Shown piece by piece: positions 8,151 through 16,911 of a stretch of 64,000 nucleotides of DNA. Source of the stretch: Ectobacillus sp. JY-23 (GTDB taxonomy: Bacteria > Bacillota > Bacilli > Bacillales > Bacillaceae_G); contig NZ_CP095462.1 in NCBI RefSeq assembly GCF_023022965.1, positions 3,700,001-3,764,000 of the forward strand, written 5' to 3'. Position 1 is the first letter of the stretch. Each line of letters begins with the position of its first letter. The position numbers were made by a program, and so were the translations under genes. The notes beneath the pieces were generated by a model, which did not search any database, was not told where the DNA came from, and saw only the letters and a program-made list of their open reading frames with translations.

Positions 8151-8609
8151 ATGCTGGAAAAATTAATGGCGAAATTAGGACATGGTGCAGCGGAAGTCGA
8201 GTTGTATTTGCCGAAGGAAGTGTTTAAACCGGGAGAACATCTTCGCGGTGAGCTTGTCGTCCAAGGTGGAAAGGTGGAGCAGCGCATTGATTCTATCACA
8301 GTCGCATTAGTAAAAGGCATGGATGCAATGGAAGTCGGGGGAACGTCGGAAGTAGAACAAATTCCGATCGCAGAGGCGTTCACGATTGCCGCAGAGGAAA
8401 CACGTACCTTCTTATTTGATTATACTTTGCCGCTTGATGCGGAACATGCATATTACTTGATTACAAAGCTGCAGCTAGAAGGTGCGGTCAATGATTACGA
8501 CCAAAAGCGTATTCATATCGGATCGCGTCCGCCAAAAGAGCCAGAAATCTCGGTAAATGATCCGATTTTAAATCAACCGATGGGGCCGTTTAGTCATCGA
8601 ATGTTGTAA
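8151..8609 (+). CDS. Spo0M-like sporulation-control protein, short form (copy 2)
   Basis: A 152-residue paralogue of the protein at 3383; both begin MLEKLMAKLGHGAAEVELYL and share the EHLRGELVVQGGKVEQ-type segment and the AVNDYD(Q/R)K motif. Copy 2 is shorter by a small internal loop and has a different C-terminal tail. The 70-90 bp upstream are also alike (CATTTCCATAACAT, TCTTTGGTAT and GAAGGAGAGTGAGAAACATG are shared), so the duplication took promoter and leader along. Like copy 1 it is about 100 residues shorter than classical Spo0M. Confidence 0.8.
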   Translation: MLEKLMAKLGHGAAEVELYLPKEVFKPGEHLRGELVVQGGKVEQRIDSITVALVKGMDAMEVGGTSEVEQIPIAEAFTIAAEETRTFLFDYTLPLDAEHAYYLITKLQLEGAVNDYDQKRIHIGSRPPKEPEISVNDPILNQPMGPFSHRML

Positions 8610-8612
8610 TCG

Positions 8613-8649
8613 AAAAAAGTGACCTAGATGCATATAGGTCACTTTTTGT
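8613..8649 (+). terminator. Rho-independent terminator
   Basis: AAAAAGTGACCT and AGGTCACTTTTT form a 12-bp stem; serves the Spo0M-like copy 2 and possibly the convergent AraC gene. Confidence 0.85.
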
Positions 8650-8682
8650 TATAGCAATGACATTTAATACTGAAGGGCTGCT

Positions 8683-9546
8683 TTATCTCTTTCGAACAGG
8701 AATCCAAACTTCACTATAAGCGTAATTTGCTTTATCTTTATCCATTTTTGTATAAGAAAAAGTAGGCGCATTGATAACTTCATAATTAGAAGAAGGAAGC
8801 CATTCTGCATATACCTTAGCCATTGTTTCTTGTAAGGTAGAAGGAAATGGTCCTTCGCTTGGGAATATTGCCCAAGTATGAGCGTCAACTGGCACCTTTT
8901 CTAATTGATTGCTTACTTGCTGCTGAGTTGTTAGAACACCTATAAGGTGTGTTAAGTAACCCTCTTCTTTGAGAAAGTTGGCATCAGCCTCATAAGAAGC
9001 GCTGACGATTTCGTAAGGCGCTATATTCCGAAGTGCATGCAGTTCTTTCCGTTGTTCCTCTGTTATGCTTTGTGCAAGTTTTACGATCTCTTGGTTAATA
9101 CCCTCAAATTGCATAGGTACTCGTTTGCTGACACCTACCAAATTGAACGCTGGTTTGCTTTCTATTCTAAATTCCATATTCATTCCTCCTTTGACAGCTA
9201 TGACGAATGAAAGCTTAGGAAACGATTTACTAACCCCTGTTTTAATTACATCAGAGGGCAAAAATCCGCTCCACTTTTTAAAAGCCCTAGTAAAGCCGTC
9301 CATGGATTGATAACCGTACTTGAAAGCAACATCTGTCACTTTTTCACCATGTAATAAATCCAAGCTTGCCTCTGACAACCTCCTATTTTTTATATATTCA
9401 CTTAGCGTTATGCCTGAAAGGTAAAAAAAGATCTTTCTAAAGTGATAGTCAGAAACCCCAGCATATGCAGAAATGACTTCAAGCGATAAATCGTCGGTTA
9501 AATGTTCCTCAATATAGTCAATTACCTCGTTTAATTCATGTAACAT
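8683..9546 (-). CDS. AraC-family regulator with GyrI-like ligand domain
   Basis: A 287-residue protein with an N-terminal AraC DNA-binding domain (residues 1-105; two helix-turn-helices, LSLEVISAYAGVSDYHF and VTDVAFKYGYQSMDGFTRAF) and a C-terminal GyrI/Rob/BmrR-like effector-binding domain (about 125-287; FRIESKPAFNLVGVS at its start). This order is that of Rob/SoxS-like multidrug sensors. Ribosome site GGAGGGAAACG precedes the ATG at 9546. It is convergent with the Spo0M-like gene; its regulated target is not obvious nearby. Ligands of such domains are typically hydrophobic cations or drugs. Confidence 0.88.
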   Translation of the reverse strand: MLHELNEVIDYIEEHLTDDLSLEVISAYAGVSDYHFRKIFFYLSGITLSEYIKNRRLSEASLDLLHGEKVTDVAFKYGYQSMDGFTRAFKKWSGFLPSDVIKTGVSKSFPKLSFVIAVKGGMNMEFRIESKPAFNLVGVSKRVPMQFEGINQEIVKLAQSITEEQRKELHALRNIAPYEIVSASYEADANFLKEEGYLTHLIGVLTTQQQVSNQLEKVPVDAHTWAIFPSEGPFPSTLQETMAKVYAEWLPSSNYEVINAPTFSYTKMDKDKANYAYSEVWIPVRKR

Positions 9547-9841
9547 CGTTTCCCTCCTTTCAATATCTACATCATATCAAAGCCAATGTAGTGCGCCTCG
9601 ACTTTTTTCATATGAAACATATCGAACCGATACACATAAGCAAAAGGCTGAACATAAAGGTGATAGGAGCTATGCCAGAATATATAAAACAAGTTATCTT
9701 TTTGGTGAAAATTAGCTTTTTAAAGTTTGCTATTGATTTCCGCGTTGGAATCTCTTTTTCCCTCGTTTTTTTCAATTATGAAATTCGCATTATCGAAAGC
9801 AAGATGTTACACAGCCTATAAAATGAAGGTTGATAGTAGAA
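9547..9841. other. Intergenic region without convincing gene
   Basis: AT-rich stretch upstream of the AraC gene. A 76-codon frame at 9591-9821 has no ribosome site, atypical composition and no recognisable family. It probably contains the AraC promoter. Confidence 0.5.
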
Positions 9842-9991
9842 ATGTCTGTCTTCCTTCTTACATTCATTGTACTTGTTTTTGTTGCTTATAAAAAGCATCG
9901 GGACATATTAATTGGTTGGCATTGCTTGTTTGGGACCTGCTATCTTCTTTTGTATTTGGCTGCTTTATTTCAATTACTAATCACGCATTAG
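9842..9991 (+). CDS. Possible 49-residue single/two-helix membrane peptide
   Basis: ATG 9842 opens 49 codons encoding a very hydrophobic peptide: MSVFLLTFIVLVFVAYKKHR, a basic turn, then a second hydrophobic run ending in ...LFQLLITH. A GAAGG lies about 13 bp upstream, a little far. Too short for routine gene finding. It sits 140 bp before cydA on the same strand. A real small membrane protein is possible, but support is only the membrane pattern. Confidence 0.35.
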   Translation: MSVFLLTFIVLVFVAYKKHRDILIGWHCLFGTCYLLLYLAALFQLLITH

Positions 9992-10034
9992 CTCTTAAAG
10001 AAGTTTATAGTCACCTGTCAAAATTTCTCCACGG

Positions 10035-10047
10035 TTTTGTAACAAAA
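10035..10047. promoter_or_regulatory. Perfect palindrome upstream of cydA
   Basis: TTTTGTAACAAAA is symmetrical about its central A. It overlaps a possible -35 (TTGTAA, 10038-10043) that is spaced 17 bp from GATAAA (10061-10066) inside the next dyad. Confidence 0.4.
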
Positions 10048-10056
10048 TCGACTTAT

Positions 10057-10074
10057 TTGTGATAAACTTCACAA
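10057..10074. promoter_or_regulatory. Rex/Fnr-type operator upstream of cydA
   Basis: TTGTGATAAACTTCACAA is a 6-6-6 dyad matching the Rex box (TTGTGA-n6-TCACAA) and equally the Fnr/Crp half-sites TGTGA-n6-TCACA. In B. subtilis and staphylococci Rex represses cyd genes at high NAD+/NADH. Here the dyad covers a plausible -10, which fits repression. Confidence 0.75.
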
Positions 10075-10128
10075 AAAGAGAGGTATATACTATTGCTATA
10101 GTATTTATACAGCTTAGAGGTGAGGAAG

Positions 10129-11454
10129 ATGGAGTCTGTTGAATTTAGTCGGTATTTATCTATGCTGACGCTGTCGGTGCACGTGGTGTTCGCGACAGTA
10201 GGGGTTGGCGTCCCCCTTTTCATTATGATCGCGCATTGGCTTGGTTTGAAGCGCGGTGATCAGCAGTACATATTAATGGCCAAACGCTGGGCGCGCGGCT
10301 ATGTAATTAGCGTTGCGGTCGGGGTTGTGACCGGTACAGCAATCGCATTACAGCTGGCGTTATTGTGGCCAAAATTTATGGAAATGGCGGGTCAGGTAGT
10401 GGCCTTGCCGTTGTTTATGGAAACCTTTGCGTTTTTCTTTGAAGCTATTTTTCTTGGGATCTACTTGTATACGTGGAATCGCTTTAAAAATCCGAAGCAT
10501 CATTTTTACTTATTAATACCTGTCGCATTAGGTGCAGGGATGTCCGCGCTGTTTATCACATCGGTGAACGCCTTTATGAACACGCCCCAGGGCTTTGCGC
10601 TTGTGGATGGCAAACTCACCAACATTCAGCCGTTACTAGCGATGTTTAACCCGGCGATGCCGACAAAGGTGGCGCACGTGCTAACATCCGCATATATGAC
10701 CGCTGCATTTGTGCTTGCGTCCATTGCAGCGTTTCATTTGCTGCGCGGCAGCCGCAGCTCGTATCACCGTAAGGGTCTGGCGCTGACGATGAAAATCGGT
10801 TTGGTGTTTTCAATCGCAACAGCACTTGTTGGCGATTTATCCGGTAAATTTTTGGCAGAGTATCAGCCCGAAAAACTGGCTGCAGCCGAGTGGCATTTTG
10901 AAACAGAGGGCGAAGCACCGCTTATTTTATTTGGTACCTTAACCGAAACGAACGAAGTAAAATACGCGATTAAAATTCCGTATGCGCTGAGCTTCCTCGT
11001 CCACAGCAATTTCTCAGGTGAGGTGAAAGGATTAAACGATATTCCAAAAGAGAATCACCCACCGCTTGTGATTCACTATTTGTTTGATGCGATGGTCACA
11101 ATTGGTATTGGTTTAACGGTATTATCACTTGCCTATGTAATGGGCTTACGCAGAAATTGGCGCTTTATCCAAAACAAACTGTTCCGCATGCTGCTTGTAG
11201 CTTCCGGACCACTTGCAATGCTCGCGATTCAAGCAGGCTGGTGGTTTACAGAGGTTGGTCGTCAGCCATGGATTTTAAATGGTTTGATGAAAACAAAGGA
11301 TGCTGCGACAACATCGCCCCATGTATGGCTTATGTTTATCGCGTTCGCAGTGCTATATCTCATCTTAATGATTGGTACGGGGGTTGTCCTTACGCGTATG
11401 TTTAAGAAAAATCCTGCCGAGCTAGAAATGGAGAAACGGGGGATTGCGCTATGA
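10129..11454 (+). CDS. cydA: Cytochrome bd quinol oxidase subunit I
   Basis: A 441-residue integral membrane subunit that holds haems b558, b595 and d, oxidises menaquinol and reduces O2 to water. Seen: the N-terminal SRYLSMLTLSVHVVFATVGVG stretch, read as SRYLSMLTLSVHVVFATVG, with the haem-ligand His; the KVAHVLTSAYM His region; GRQPWI near the C terminus; and nine or so membrane helices. The Q-loop is short, as in Bacillus/Geobacillus enzymes. ATG 10129 follows AGAGGTGAGGA; an upstream GTG overlaps the ribosome site. First gene of a five-gene operon; overlaps cydB by 4 bp (ATGA). Confidence 0.97.
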   Translation: MESVEFSRYLSMLTLSVHVVFATVGVGVPLFIMIAHWLGLKRGDQQYILMAKRWARGYVISVAVGVVTGTAIALQLALLWPKFMEMAGQVVALPLFMETFAFFFEAIFLGIYLYTWNRFKNPKHHFYLLIPVALGAGMSALFITSVNAFMNTPQGFALVDGKLTNIQPLLAMFNPAMPTKVAHVLTSAYMTAAFVLASIAAFHLLRGSRSSYHRKGLALTMKIGLVFSIATALVGDLSGKFLAEYQPEKLAAAEWHFETEGEAPLILFGTLTETNEVKYAIKIPYALSFLVHSNFSGEVKGLNDIPKENHPPLVIHYLFDAMVTIGIGLTVLSLAYVMGLRRNWRFIQNKLFRMLLVASGPLAMLAIQAGWWFTEVGRQPWILNGLMKTKDAATTSPHVWLMFIAFAVLYLILMIGTGVVLTRMFKKNPAELEMEKRGIAL

Positions 11455-12464
11455 CAATTGAAGTATTAGGGATTTCAGTATTATGGCTGTTTTTGTTCGG
11501 GTATGTGATTGTTGCTTCTATTGATTTTGGCGCAGGCTTCTTTAATGCCTCCACGATTATCACGAAGCAGCATCACGTTGTAAATGCTGTTATCCAGCGT
11601 TATCTATCACCGGTGTGGGAGATTACGAATGTGTTTTTAGTGTTTTTCTTTGTCGGTATGATTGGATTTTTCCCAAAAACAGCGTATTATTTTGGAACGG
11701 TTTTACTGATTCCAATTAGCATTTCCATTATATTATTGGCGCTGCGCGGCAGCTACTATGCGTTTGGTACGTACGGTACGAAGGGGCATAAAGGTTATAC
11801 ACTCATGTACGGTGTGACAGGTGCGCTCATTCCGGCTTCGCTTTCTACTGCATTAATTATTTCTGAAGGCGGATTTGTGAAAAAAGCTACAAATGGTACT
11901 TTGTCGCTTGACTATGCAGCGTTGTTTACGAGTCCATTTGCTTGGTCGATTGTTGTGCTGAGCTTAACAAGCGTTCTCTTCATTTCAGCTAGCTTTTTGG
12001 CTTATTATTCGCATGTGGCGGAAGATAACGGTGCGCTAAAGCTGTTCCGAAAGTACACCTGGATTTGGAGCTTTCCGACGCTGATTACAGCGCTTGGCAT
12101 TATCATTGAAATGAAATGGCATAATCCGGCGCATTTTGAAGGGATGCTGCAGCTTTGGTGGCTCTTCCTGTTATCAGCGATTTGCTTCTTTATTAGCCTA
12201 TGGCTTCTGAAAAAGCATAGCTACGGGTGGTCCTTTATATTCGTCGTGCTGCAATTTGCACTCGCATTTTACGGCTACGGTACATCACGTTATCCATACC
12301 TGTTGTATCCGTATTTGACCATTCACGACAGCTTTACAAACCAAACGATGGCAATTGCACTCGTTGTAGTATTTGTACTCGGTCTGCTTCTATTAATTCC
12401 AGCGTTATACCTTGTATTTAAGCTGTTTATTATGAACAAGCCATATATTAAAAAAGGAAACTAG
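11451..12464 (+). CDS. cydB: Cytochrome bd quinol oxidase subunit II
   Basis: A 337-residue membrane protein with the characteristic start (VLWLFLFGYVIVASIDFGAG), the WEITNVFLVFFFVGMIGFFP segment and about eight helices. It pairs with CydA to build the bd core. Overlaps cydA by four bases and is followed by an AGGAGG site for a very short third subunit gene. Part of the aerobic/microaerobic terminal oxidase that does not pump protons but still generates a membrane potential. Confidence 0.97.
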   Translation: MTIEVLGISVLWLFLFGYVIVASIDFGAGFFNASTIITKQHHVVNAVIQRYLSPVWEITNVFLVFFFVGMIGFFPKTAYYFGTVLLIPISISIILLALRGSYYAFGTYGTKGHKGYTLMYGVTGALIPASLSTALIISEGGFVKKATNGTLSLDYAALFTSPFAWSIVVLSLTSVLFISASFLAYYSHVAEDNGALKLFRKYTWIWSFPTLITALGIIIEMKWHNPAHFEGMLQLWWLFLLSAICFFISLWLLKKHSYGWSFIFVVLQFALAFYGYGTSRYPYLLYPYLTIHDSFTNQTMAIALVVVFVLGLLLLIPALYLVFKLFIMNKPYIKKGN

Positions 12465-12475
12465 GAGGCAGTACT

Positions 12476-12583
12476 ATGCATGAATTTCTCTTATTTTATG
12501 CGCCTTTTCTCATCGTAATTGCGGCGGCAGCCGCTTCGTTTTGGATCGCGGCGCAAGGTGGAAAGGTTGAGGAAATAGAATGA
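12476..12583 (+). CDS. cydS: Small bd-oxidase subunit, CydS-like (35 residues)
   Basis: ATG 12476 behind AGGAGGCAGTACT opens 35 codons: MHEFLLFYAPFLIVIAAAAA, then SFWIAAQGG and an acidic tail. It is a single membrane helix, and the start (FLLFYAP) resembles CydS, the 33-residue third subunit seen in the Geobacillus thermodenitrificans cytochrome bd structure. The stop overlaps the cydD start (ATGA), so it is embedded in the operon between cydB and cydD. Such small subunits stabilise the haems; assignment rests on size, place and the short sequence resemblance. Confidence 0.85.
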   Translation: MHEFLLFYAPFLIVIAAAAASFWIAAQGGKVEEIE

Positions 12584-14331
12584 AGCACCTGCAAGCATTT
12601 GCGCGCCGGCAAAAGGCGCTTTACTATACATTATTTGCTTTAGCGATCGGAATGGGCGGGGCAATCATTGCACAGGCGTACTTCATTGTATCTGTTGTAG
12701 ATAAGCTGTTTTTGCAAAAGCAAGATTTCGCAGCTGTTGTGCCGATGCTCGGGGCGCTGCTGCTTGCGTTATTGCTTAGGACGTTCTTTTCCTATAGCAC
12801 CAATCGAATTGGCATTCGTATGGCGGCATTGGCGAAAAATGATTATCGGAAACGATTGCTAGAGGCAGTATCCGATCAATCGCTATTATCGTCCTACGAA
12901 GGACAGTCTGGTCAAAAGGTAAGCTTGTTGCTAGATACGGTGGATGAACTCGATAGCTTTTTCAGCAAATATATGCCACAGCGCATGGTATCTAGTGTTG
13001 TGGCTGTTATGATTATTATCGCGCTGTTTACGCAGCACTATATTTCGGCACTCATTGTGCTGGCGACAGCACCGTTCATTCCTATGTTTATGGCGATTAT
13101 TGGCCGCTCAACGCAGCAAAAGGCGGAGGAGAAGCTTGCGAACTTAAACGCTTTTTCGGGCCGCTTTTTAGATACACTGCAGGGGCTTGTGAGTTTGCGT
13201 TTATATGGACGCTCTGGTCATTATAAAGAGCTTATTCGAACGAGCAGTATTCAGTTTCGTGACTCAACGATGAGCATTTTAAAAATTGCTTTTACATCAG
13301 CATTTATGCTTGAATTTATCTCCATGCTCAGCATCGGACTTGTTGCACTTGAGCTCTGTCTGCGCCTTGTGGTCTTTAAAAGCATTGATTTTTTCCCGGC
13401 GTTTTTCATTTTGCTGTTGGTGCCAGAATTTTATCAGCTCTTAAAGGATCTTGGCAGCGCTTTTCATGCTGGCCGAAGCAGTAGCGGTGCCGCAGCGAAG
13501 GTAGAGGAAGGGCTGCTAGTGCAAGAGGCAAAAGCTTGGGGTGATGCACCGCTTGCGAAAGGACCGGTTCATATTACGCTCCGCAATGTCTCCTTTTCCT
13601 ACAGTGACAACATGATTTTACAAGATATTAACACCGTTTTGCCGTCTGTCGGGCAGGTCGCCCTTGTCGGAAAAAGCGGAGCGGGGAAAACGACGCTGCT
13701 GCATATCATTGCGGGGTTACTAGAAACAGAAGGTGTTACGGTAAACGGCAAAGACCGCTTTGCCTACAAAGAACAAGACTGGCTTTGTCAAATCAGCTAT
13801 ATTACCCAGCAGCCGTATTTGTTCGCTGGTACAATTGCTGAAAACATTGCACTTGGTCTTGATGTGACCCGTGCTGACATCGAGGAAGCGGCGCAAAAGG
13901 CGAATATCGCTTCCATGATACGATCGCTGCCGGACGGCTACGATACGGTCATTGGTGAAGGTGGGCGCGGCTTATCAGGCGGAGAAAAGCAGCGTATTGC
14001 GATTGCGCGGGCGTTTTTGCGCAAATCGTCTGTCGTGCTGCTTGACGAACCAACATCAGGTCTTGATATCAAAACAGAGCATGTTCTGCAGGAGGCCATT
14101 GCGGCGTTGGCCGAAACGGCGCTTGTCGTAACCGTGGCGCATCGCTTGCCGACCATTCGCCGCGCCGATAAAGTGCTATTTATTCATAATGGCACAATAG
14201 CGGCAGAAGGAACGCATGAAGAATTATATGAAACAGAAGCATATCAAGCTCTATTTACAAGACAAGGAGGCGGAACAGATGAACGAGCTACTGCAGATTG
14301 TGCGTATGATGCTCCGGGAAAAACGGGATAG
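12580..14331 (+). CDS. cydD: ABC exporter subunit for cytochrome bd assembly, CydD
   Basis: A 583-residue half-transporter: six-helix membrane domain (about 1-310) then an ATPase with Walker A GKSGAGKTT (near 362-370), signature LSGGEKQR and Walker B VVLLDEPTSG. CydDC exports thiols (glutathione/cysteine in E. coli) and in Bacillus is needed for functional cytochrome bd. Overlaps cydS by 4 bp and runs 53 bp into cydC, whose own ribosome site lies inside cydD. The C-terminal tail after GGGTDER is probably unstructured and reflects this overlap. Confidence 0.95.
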   Translation: MKHLQAFARRQKALYYTLFALAIGMGGAIIAQAYFIVSVVDKLFLQKQDFAAVVPMLGALLLALLLRTFFSYSTNRIGIRMAALAKNDYRKRLLEAVSDQSLLSSYEGQSGQKVSLLLDTVDELDSFFSKYMPQRMVSSVVAVMIIIALFTQHYISALIVLATAPFIPMFMAIIGRSTQQKAEEKLANLNAFSGRFLDTLQGLVSLRLYGRSGHYKELIRTSSIQFRDSTMSILKIAFTSAFMLEFISMLSIGLVALELCLRLVVFKSIDFFPAFFILLLVPEFYQLLKDLGSAFHAGRSSSGAAAKVEEGLLVQEAKAWGDAPLAKGPVHITLRNVSFSYSDNMILQDINTVLPSVGQVALVGKSGAGKTTLLHIIAGLLETEGVTVNGKDRFAYKEQDWLCQISYITQQPYLFAGTIAENIALGLDVTRADIEEAAQKANIASMIRSLPDGYDTVIGEGGRGLSGGEKQRIAIARAFLRKSSVVLLDEPTSGLDIKTEHVLQEAIAALAETALVVTVAHRLPTIRRADKVLFIHNGTIAAEGTHEELYETEAYQALFTRQGGGTDERATADCAYDAPGKTG

Positions 14332-15973
14332 CATATTGTCTATCGTATTTGGTTATATCGCCGGTGTAGTGGCGGTCGGACTGTTTGCGGCCAACGGCTA
14401 TTTAATTGCACAGGCAGCATTAACACCGCCTCTTTATGTCTTAATTGGGATGGTCGTTGTCGTCAAGCTCGGCAGCATACTGCGCGCTGCAAGCCGCTAC
14501 GGCGAGCGCTACTTTTCACACCGCGCTACGTTTACGATGCTCGGTGAACTGCGCGTGCACTTTTTTGAAACATTGTCTGCTATGCTGCCAAGCAGCCTGC
14601 AGCGTTACCGAAGCGGCGATTTATTGTCACGCATCGTCGGTGATGTGGAAAGTATGCAAAATGTGTTTTTGCGTGTCGTGTATCCGCCGCTGGTCATGGT
14701 GACGGTGTTTCTCAGCACGATTGTATTTGTCTCCTTTTACTCCTTAGCTGTGGTCGTACTGCTTACAATCGGTCTAATAGGAACGGGTCTTATCGTGCCG
14801 GCCTGGTTTGCATATCGCCGGCGCGGGCAAAGCGGCAACATTCGCGAAACGCGCGCCGCTTTGGCAACGGAAACGACCGAATGGCTACAGGGCTTTCGAG
14901 AGCTGAAAATTCACGGGCAATTGGGAGATAAGAAGGCGCAGCTGCTCGCTGCATCGAACACGTATATCACTGAGCAAGCCAACGCAGAACAAGAAACGAT
15001 AAAAGCACATGCCGTGAATACTGTCATGTCATCGCTCATTGTGTGGGCTGTGCTTGCGGTCAGTGGCTTTTTGGTGGCAGGCGGTGAGCTGGACGGACTA
15101 TTTCTTGCTATGCTTGTTATGATCAGTCTTACTGTGTTTGACCATGCCGCCCCGATGGCTGCGCTCCCGCTCTATTATGAAGAAAGCGAACAGGCGGCAA
15201 AGCGTTTAAAAGCAGTAACAGAGGAAGCAAAGCGAACGCTACAAAACACATTACCAGGCGGTAATATTACCTTTTCTGATGTGAGTTATACCTTCCCCGG
15301 TGACTTCCGCCCGGCGCTTCGTGACGTAAGTTTCTGTGTGCCAGCCGGATCGAAAACAGCAATCGTCGGTGCGAGTGGGTCTGGGAAATCGACAATCGCA
15401 AAGCTCCTTTTAAAGCTGGCAGAACCGGATAGCGGAAGCATTGTTATTGGTGAAACACCGCTTGCTAATGTCACAAGCGAAGCAGTCTGGGCGCGCGCGA
15501 AGGTTGTATTGCAGGAAAATCACTTTTTTGCTGGTACGCTTGAGGAAAACCTGTTGTGTGATAACCCTGAAAATGTTCGTTCACTGCTCGAAGCAGTCGG
15601 GTTGCCACACTTTGCGTCTTCGTCTGCCGTACAAGAAAAAGGAAGTAATTTATCTGGCGGCGAAAAACAGCGCCTTGCGATGGCACGGGCCATCTGTAAA
15701 AGCGGCGATCTATGGATTCTCGACGAACCAACGTCTTCCCTTGATGACATGACCGAGCAGCGTATTTATGATCTGCTGACGCAGCACGCGAAGACGGATA
15801 CGGTGCTGCTTATTAGCCACCGCCTCGAAGGCTTGCAGCATATGGATCAGATCATCGTTATGGATGAGGGGCGTATTGTTGAATCCGGTACGTTTGCGGA
15901 GCTCATGAACAAGCAGGGTGTATTTTATGAATTAAAACAGATTGAAAGCAGTATGATTGGAGCAAAGTCGTGA
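14279..15973 (+). CDS. cydC: ABC exporter subunit for cytochrome bd assembly, CydC
   Basis: A 564-residue partner of CydD with membrane domain (1-310) and ATPase (GASGSGKST Walker A, LSGGEKQR signature, LWILDEPTSS Walker B). I chose ATG 14279 (MNELLQIVRMML) because AAGGAGGCGGAACAG precedes it; a 21-codon longer frame starts within cydD without a ribosome site. Last gene of the cydABS-DC operon, followed at once by a terminator overlapping its stop. Confidence 0.95.
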   Translation: MNELLQIVRMMLREKRDSILSIVFGYIAGVVAVGLFAANGYLIAQAALTPPLYVLIGMVVVVKLGSILRAASRYGERYFSHRATFTMLGELRVHFFETLSAMLPSSLQRYRSGDLLSRIVGDVESMQNVFLRVVYPPLVMVTVFLSTIVFVSFYSLAVVVLLTIGLIGTGLIVPAWFAYRRRGQSGNIRETRAALATETTEWLQGFRELKIHGQLGDKKAQLLAASNTYITEQANAEQETIKAHAVNTVMSSLIVWAVLAVSGFLVAGGELDGLFLAMLVMISLTVFDHAAPMAALPLYYEESEQAAKRLKAVTEEAKRTLQNTLPGGNITFSDVSYTFPGDFRPALRDVSFCVPAGSKTAIVGASGSGKSTIAKLLLKLAEPDSGSIVIGETPLANVTSEAVWARAKVVLQENHFFAGTLEENLLCDNPENVRSLLEAVGLPHFASSSAVQEKGSNLSGGEKQRLAMARAICKSGDLWILDEPTSSLDDMTEQRIYDLLTQHAKTDTVLLISHRLEGLQHMDQIIVMDEGRIVESGTFAELMNKQGVFYELKQIESSMIGAKS

Positions 15974-15993
15974 CCAAGTGTCACGGCTTTTTG
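15967..15993 (+). terminator. Terminator of the cyd operon
   Basis: CGTGAC (15969-15974) pairs with GTCACG (15980-15985), followed by GCTTTTTT; overlaps the cydC stop codon. Confidence 0.75.
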
Positions 15994-16088
15994 TTTGGTT
16001 CGAATAAATTGGGGAATTTTTGAATAGAAATATAGAATGCTAGTAAGAGAAATATACTTTTACTTATGTTGTAAAAAGGGGGATAAAA

Positions 16089-16277
16089 ATGAGCACATTT
16101 ATTTTTGTTTGTATTTATTTTATGCCTATTTTAGCTATCATTTTTTGTCTTAACCTTGTAGAAATCTTAAAGAAAATAAAACGTGACCAGCCGACTGCGC
16201 GTAACACATTTTTTCTTACAATATCATTTGTTTTCATGATATGGAGCATCGCAGTCGCAGCTTCTCTTGACGCGTAA
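16089..16277 (+). CDS. Small two-helix membrane protein
   Basis: A 62-residue protein: helix 1 at about 3-25, a charged loop EILKKIKRDQPTARN, helix 2 at about 38-58. Excellent ribosome site (AAAAAGGGGGATAAAA) and a terminator downstream support a real monocistronic small gene. Family not recognised. Confidence 0.7.
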   Translation: MSTFIFVCIYFMPILAIIFCLNLVEILKKIKRDQPTARNTFFLTISFVFMIWSIAVAASLDA

Positions 16278-16312
16278 GCACTTTAAAGATAGGTGCTTGC
16301 AAGCTGAAGGAT

Positions 16313-16346
16313 AAAAAAACCATGACAATGTATCATGGTTTTTTCA
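16313..16346. terminator. Bidirectional terminator
   Basis: AAAAAACCATGA and TCATGGTTTTTT form a 12-bp stem with A- and T-runs on both sides, between two convergent genes. Confidence 0.85.
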
Positions 16347-16347
16347 A

Positions 16348-16890
16348 TTACTTCCGCAGTCTGCGCCATGTGATAAACAGCAGCACAACTGCCAGCGCCG
16401 TAACAATCACCTTGCCCTCCCATGTCCAATTGATGACCTGATAGACGGAATACCCTTCAATGAGAAGTGCTGGCACTTTGCCAAGTGAGCTCGCGACCGC
16501 AAAGACAAGCAGCGAGACGCGGCCGATTGCGGCAACGAACGTGACTAAACCAGACGGTACGAAGGGCAAAAGCCGCAGAGCGAGAATGAGGGAAAAGGCT
16601 TCTCTGTCTTGTGCTCTGAGAAGCTTTTGCACCTTCGGATGAGAAAGCTTGCGTTCTGTCATGCTGCGAAAGCCTTTGCGGTATAAATAGAACGCCACAA
16701 CCGCACCGACCGCTTCGCCAATAAATGAAAGAAGCAAGCCTTCCCAAAGCCCGAATACAGTGAGATTAGCCGCTGTCAAAAATACGCTCGGCACCACGCC
16801 AAGCACGCTGATGAGGATATTGATGAGAATGCTTAGTAAAAAAGCGATTTGTTCATAGGTAGTAAAAAGTTCTGTGATGTATTGCTGCAA
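16348..16890 (-). CDS. TVP38/TMEM64 (VTT-domain) membrane protein
   Basis: A 180-residue protein of the VTT/DedA-like superfamily. Diagnostic parts are the segment GVVPSVFLTAANLTVFG, GLLLSFIGEAVGAVVAFYL and RLLPFVPSGLVTFVAAI. Five or six helices, two of them re-entrant in homologues, which move lipids across membranes. The start is TTG at 16890, chosen because AAGGAGG lies 7 bp upstream. The next gene upstream on this strand begins about 260 bp away. Substrate unknown. Confidence 0.85.
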   Translation of the reverse strand: MQQYITELFTTYEQIAFLLSILINILISVLGVVPSVFLTAANLTVFGLWEGLLLSFIGEAVGAVVAFYLYRKGFRSMTERKLSHPKVQKLLRAQDREAFSLILALRLLPFVPSGLVTFVAAIGRVSLLVFAVASSLGKVPALLIEGYSVYQVINWTWEGKVIVTALAVVLLFITWRRLRK

Positions 16891-16911
16891 GTATGAACCT
16901 CCTTCTAAATA

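Noticed and set aside
9591-9821. 76-codon plus-strand ORF
   Set aside because: No ribosome site, no recognisable family, and composition resembles intergenic DNA.
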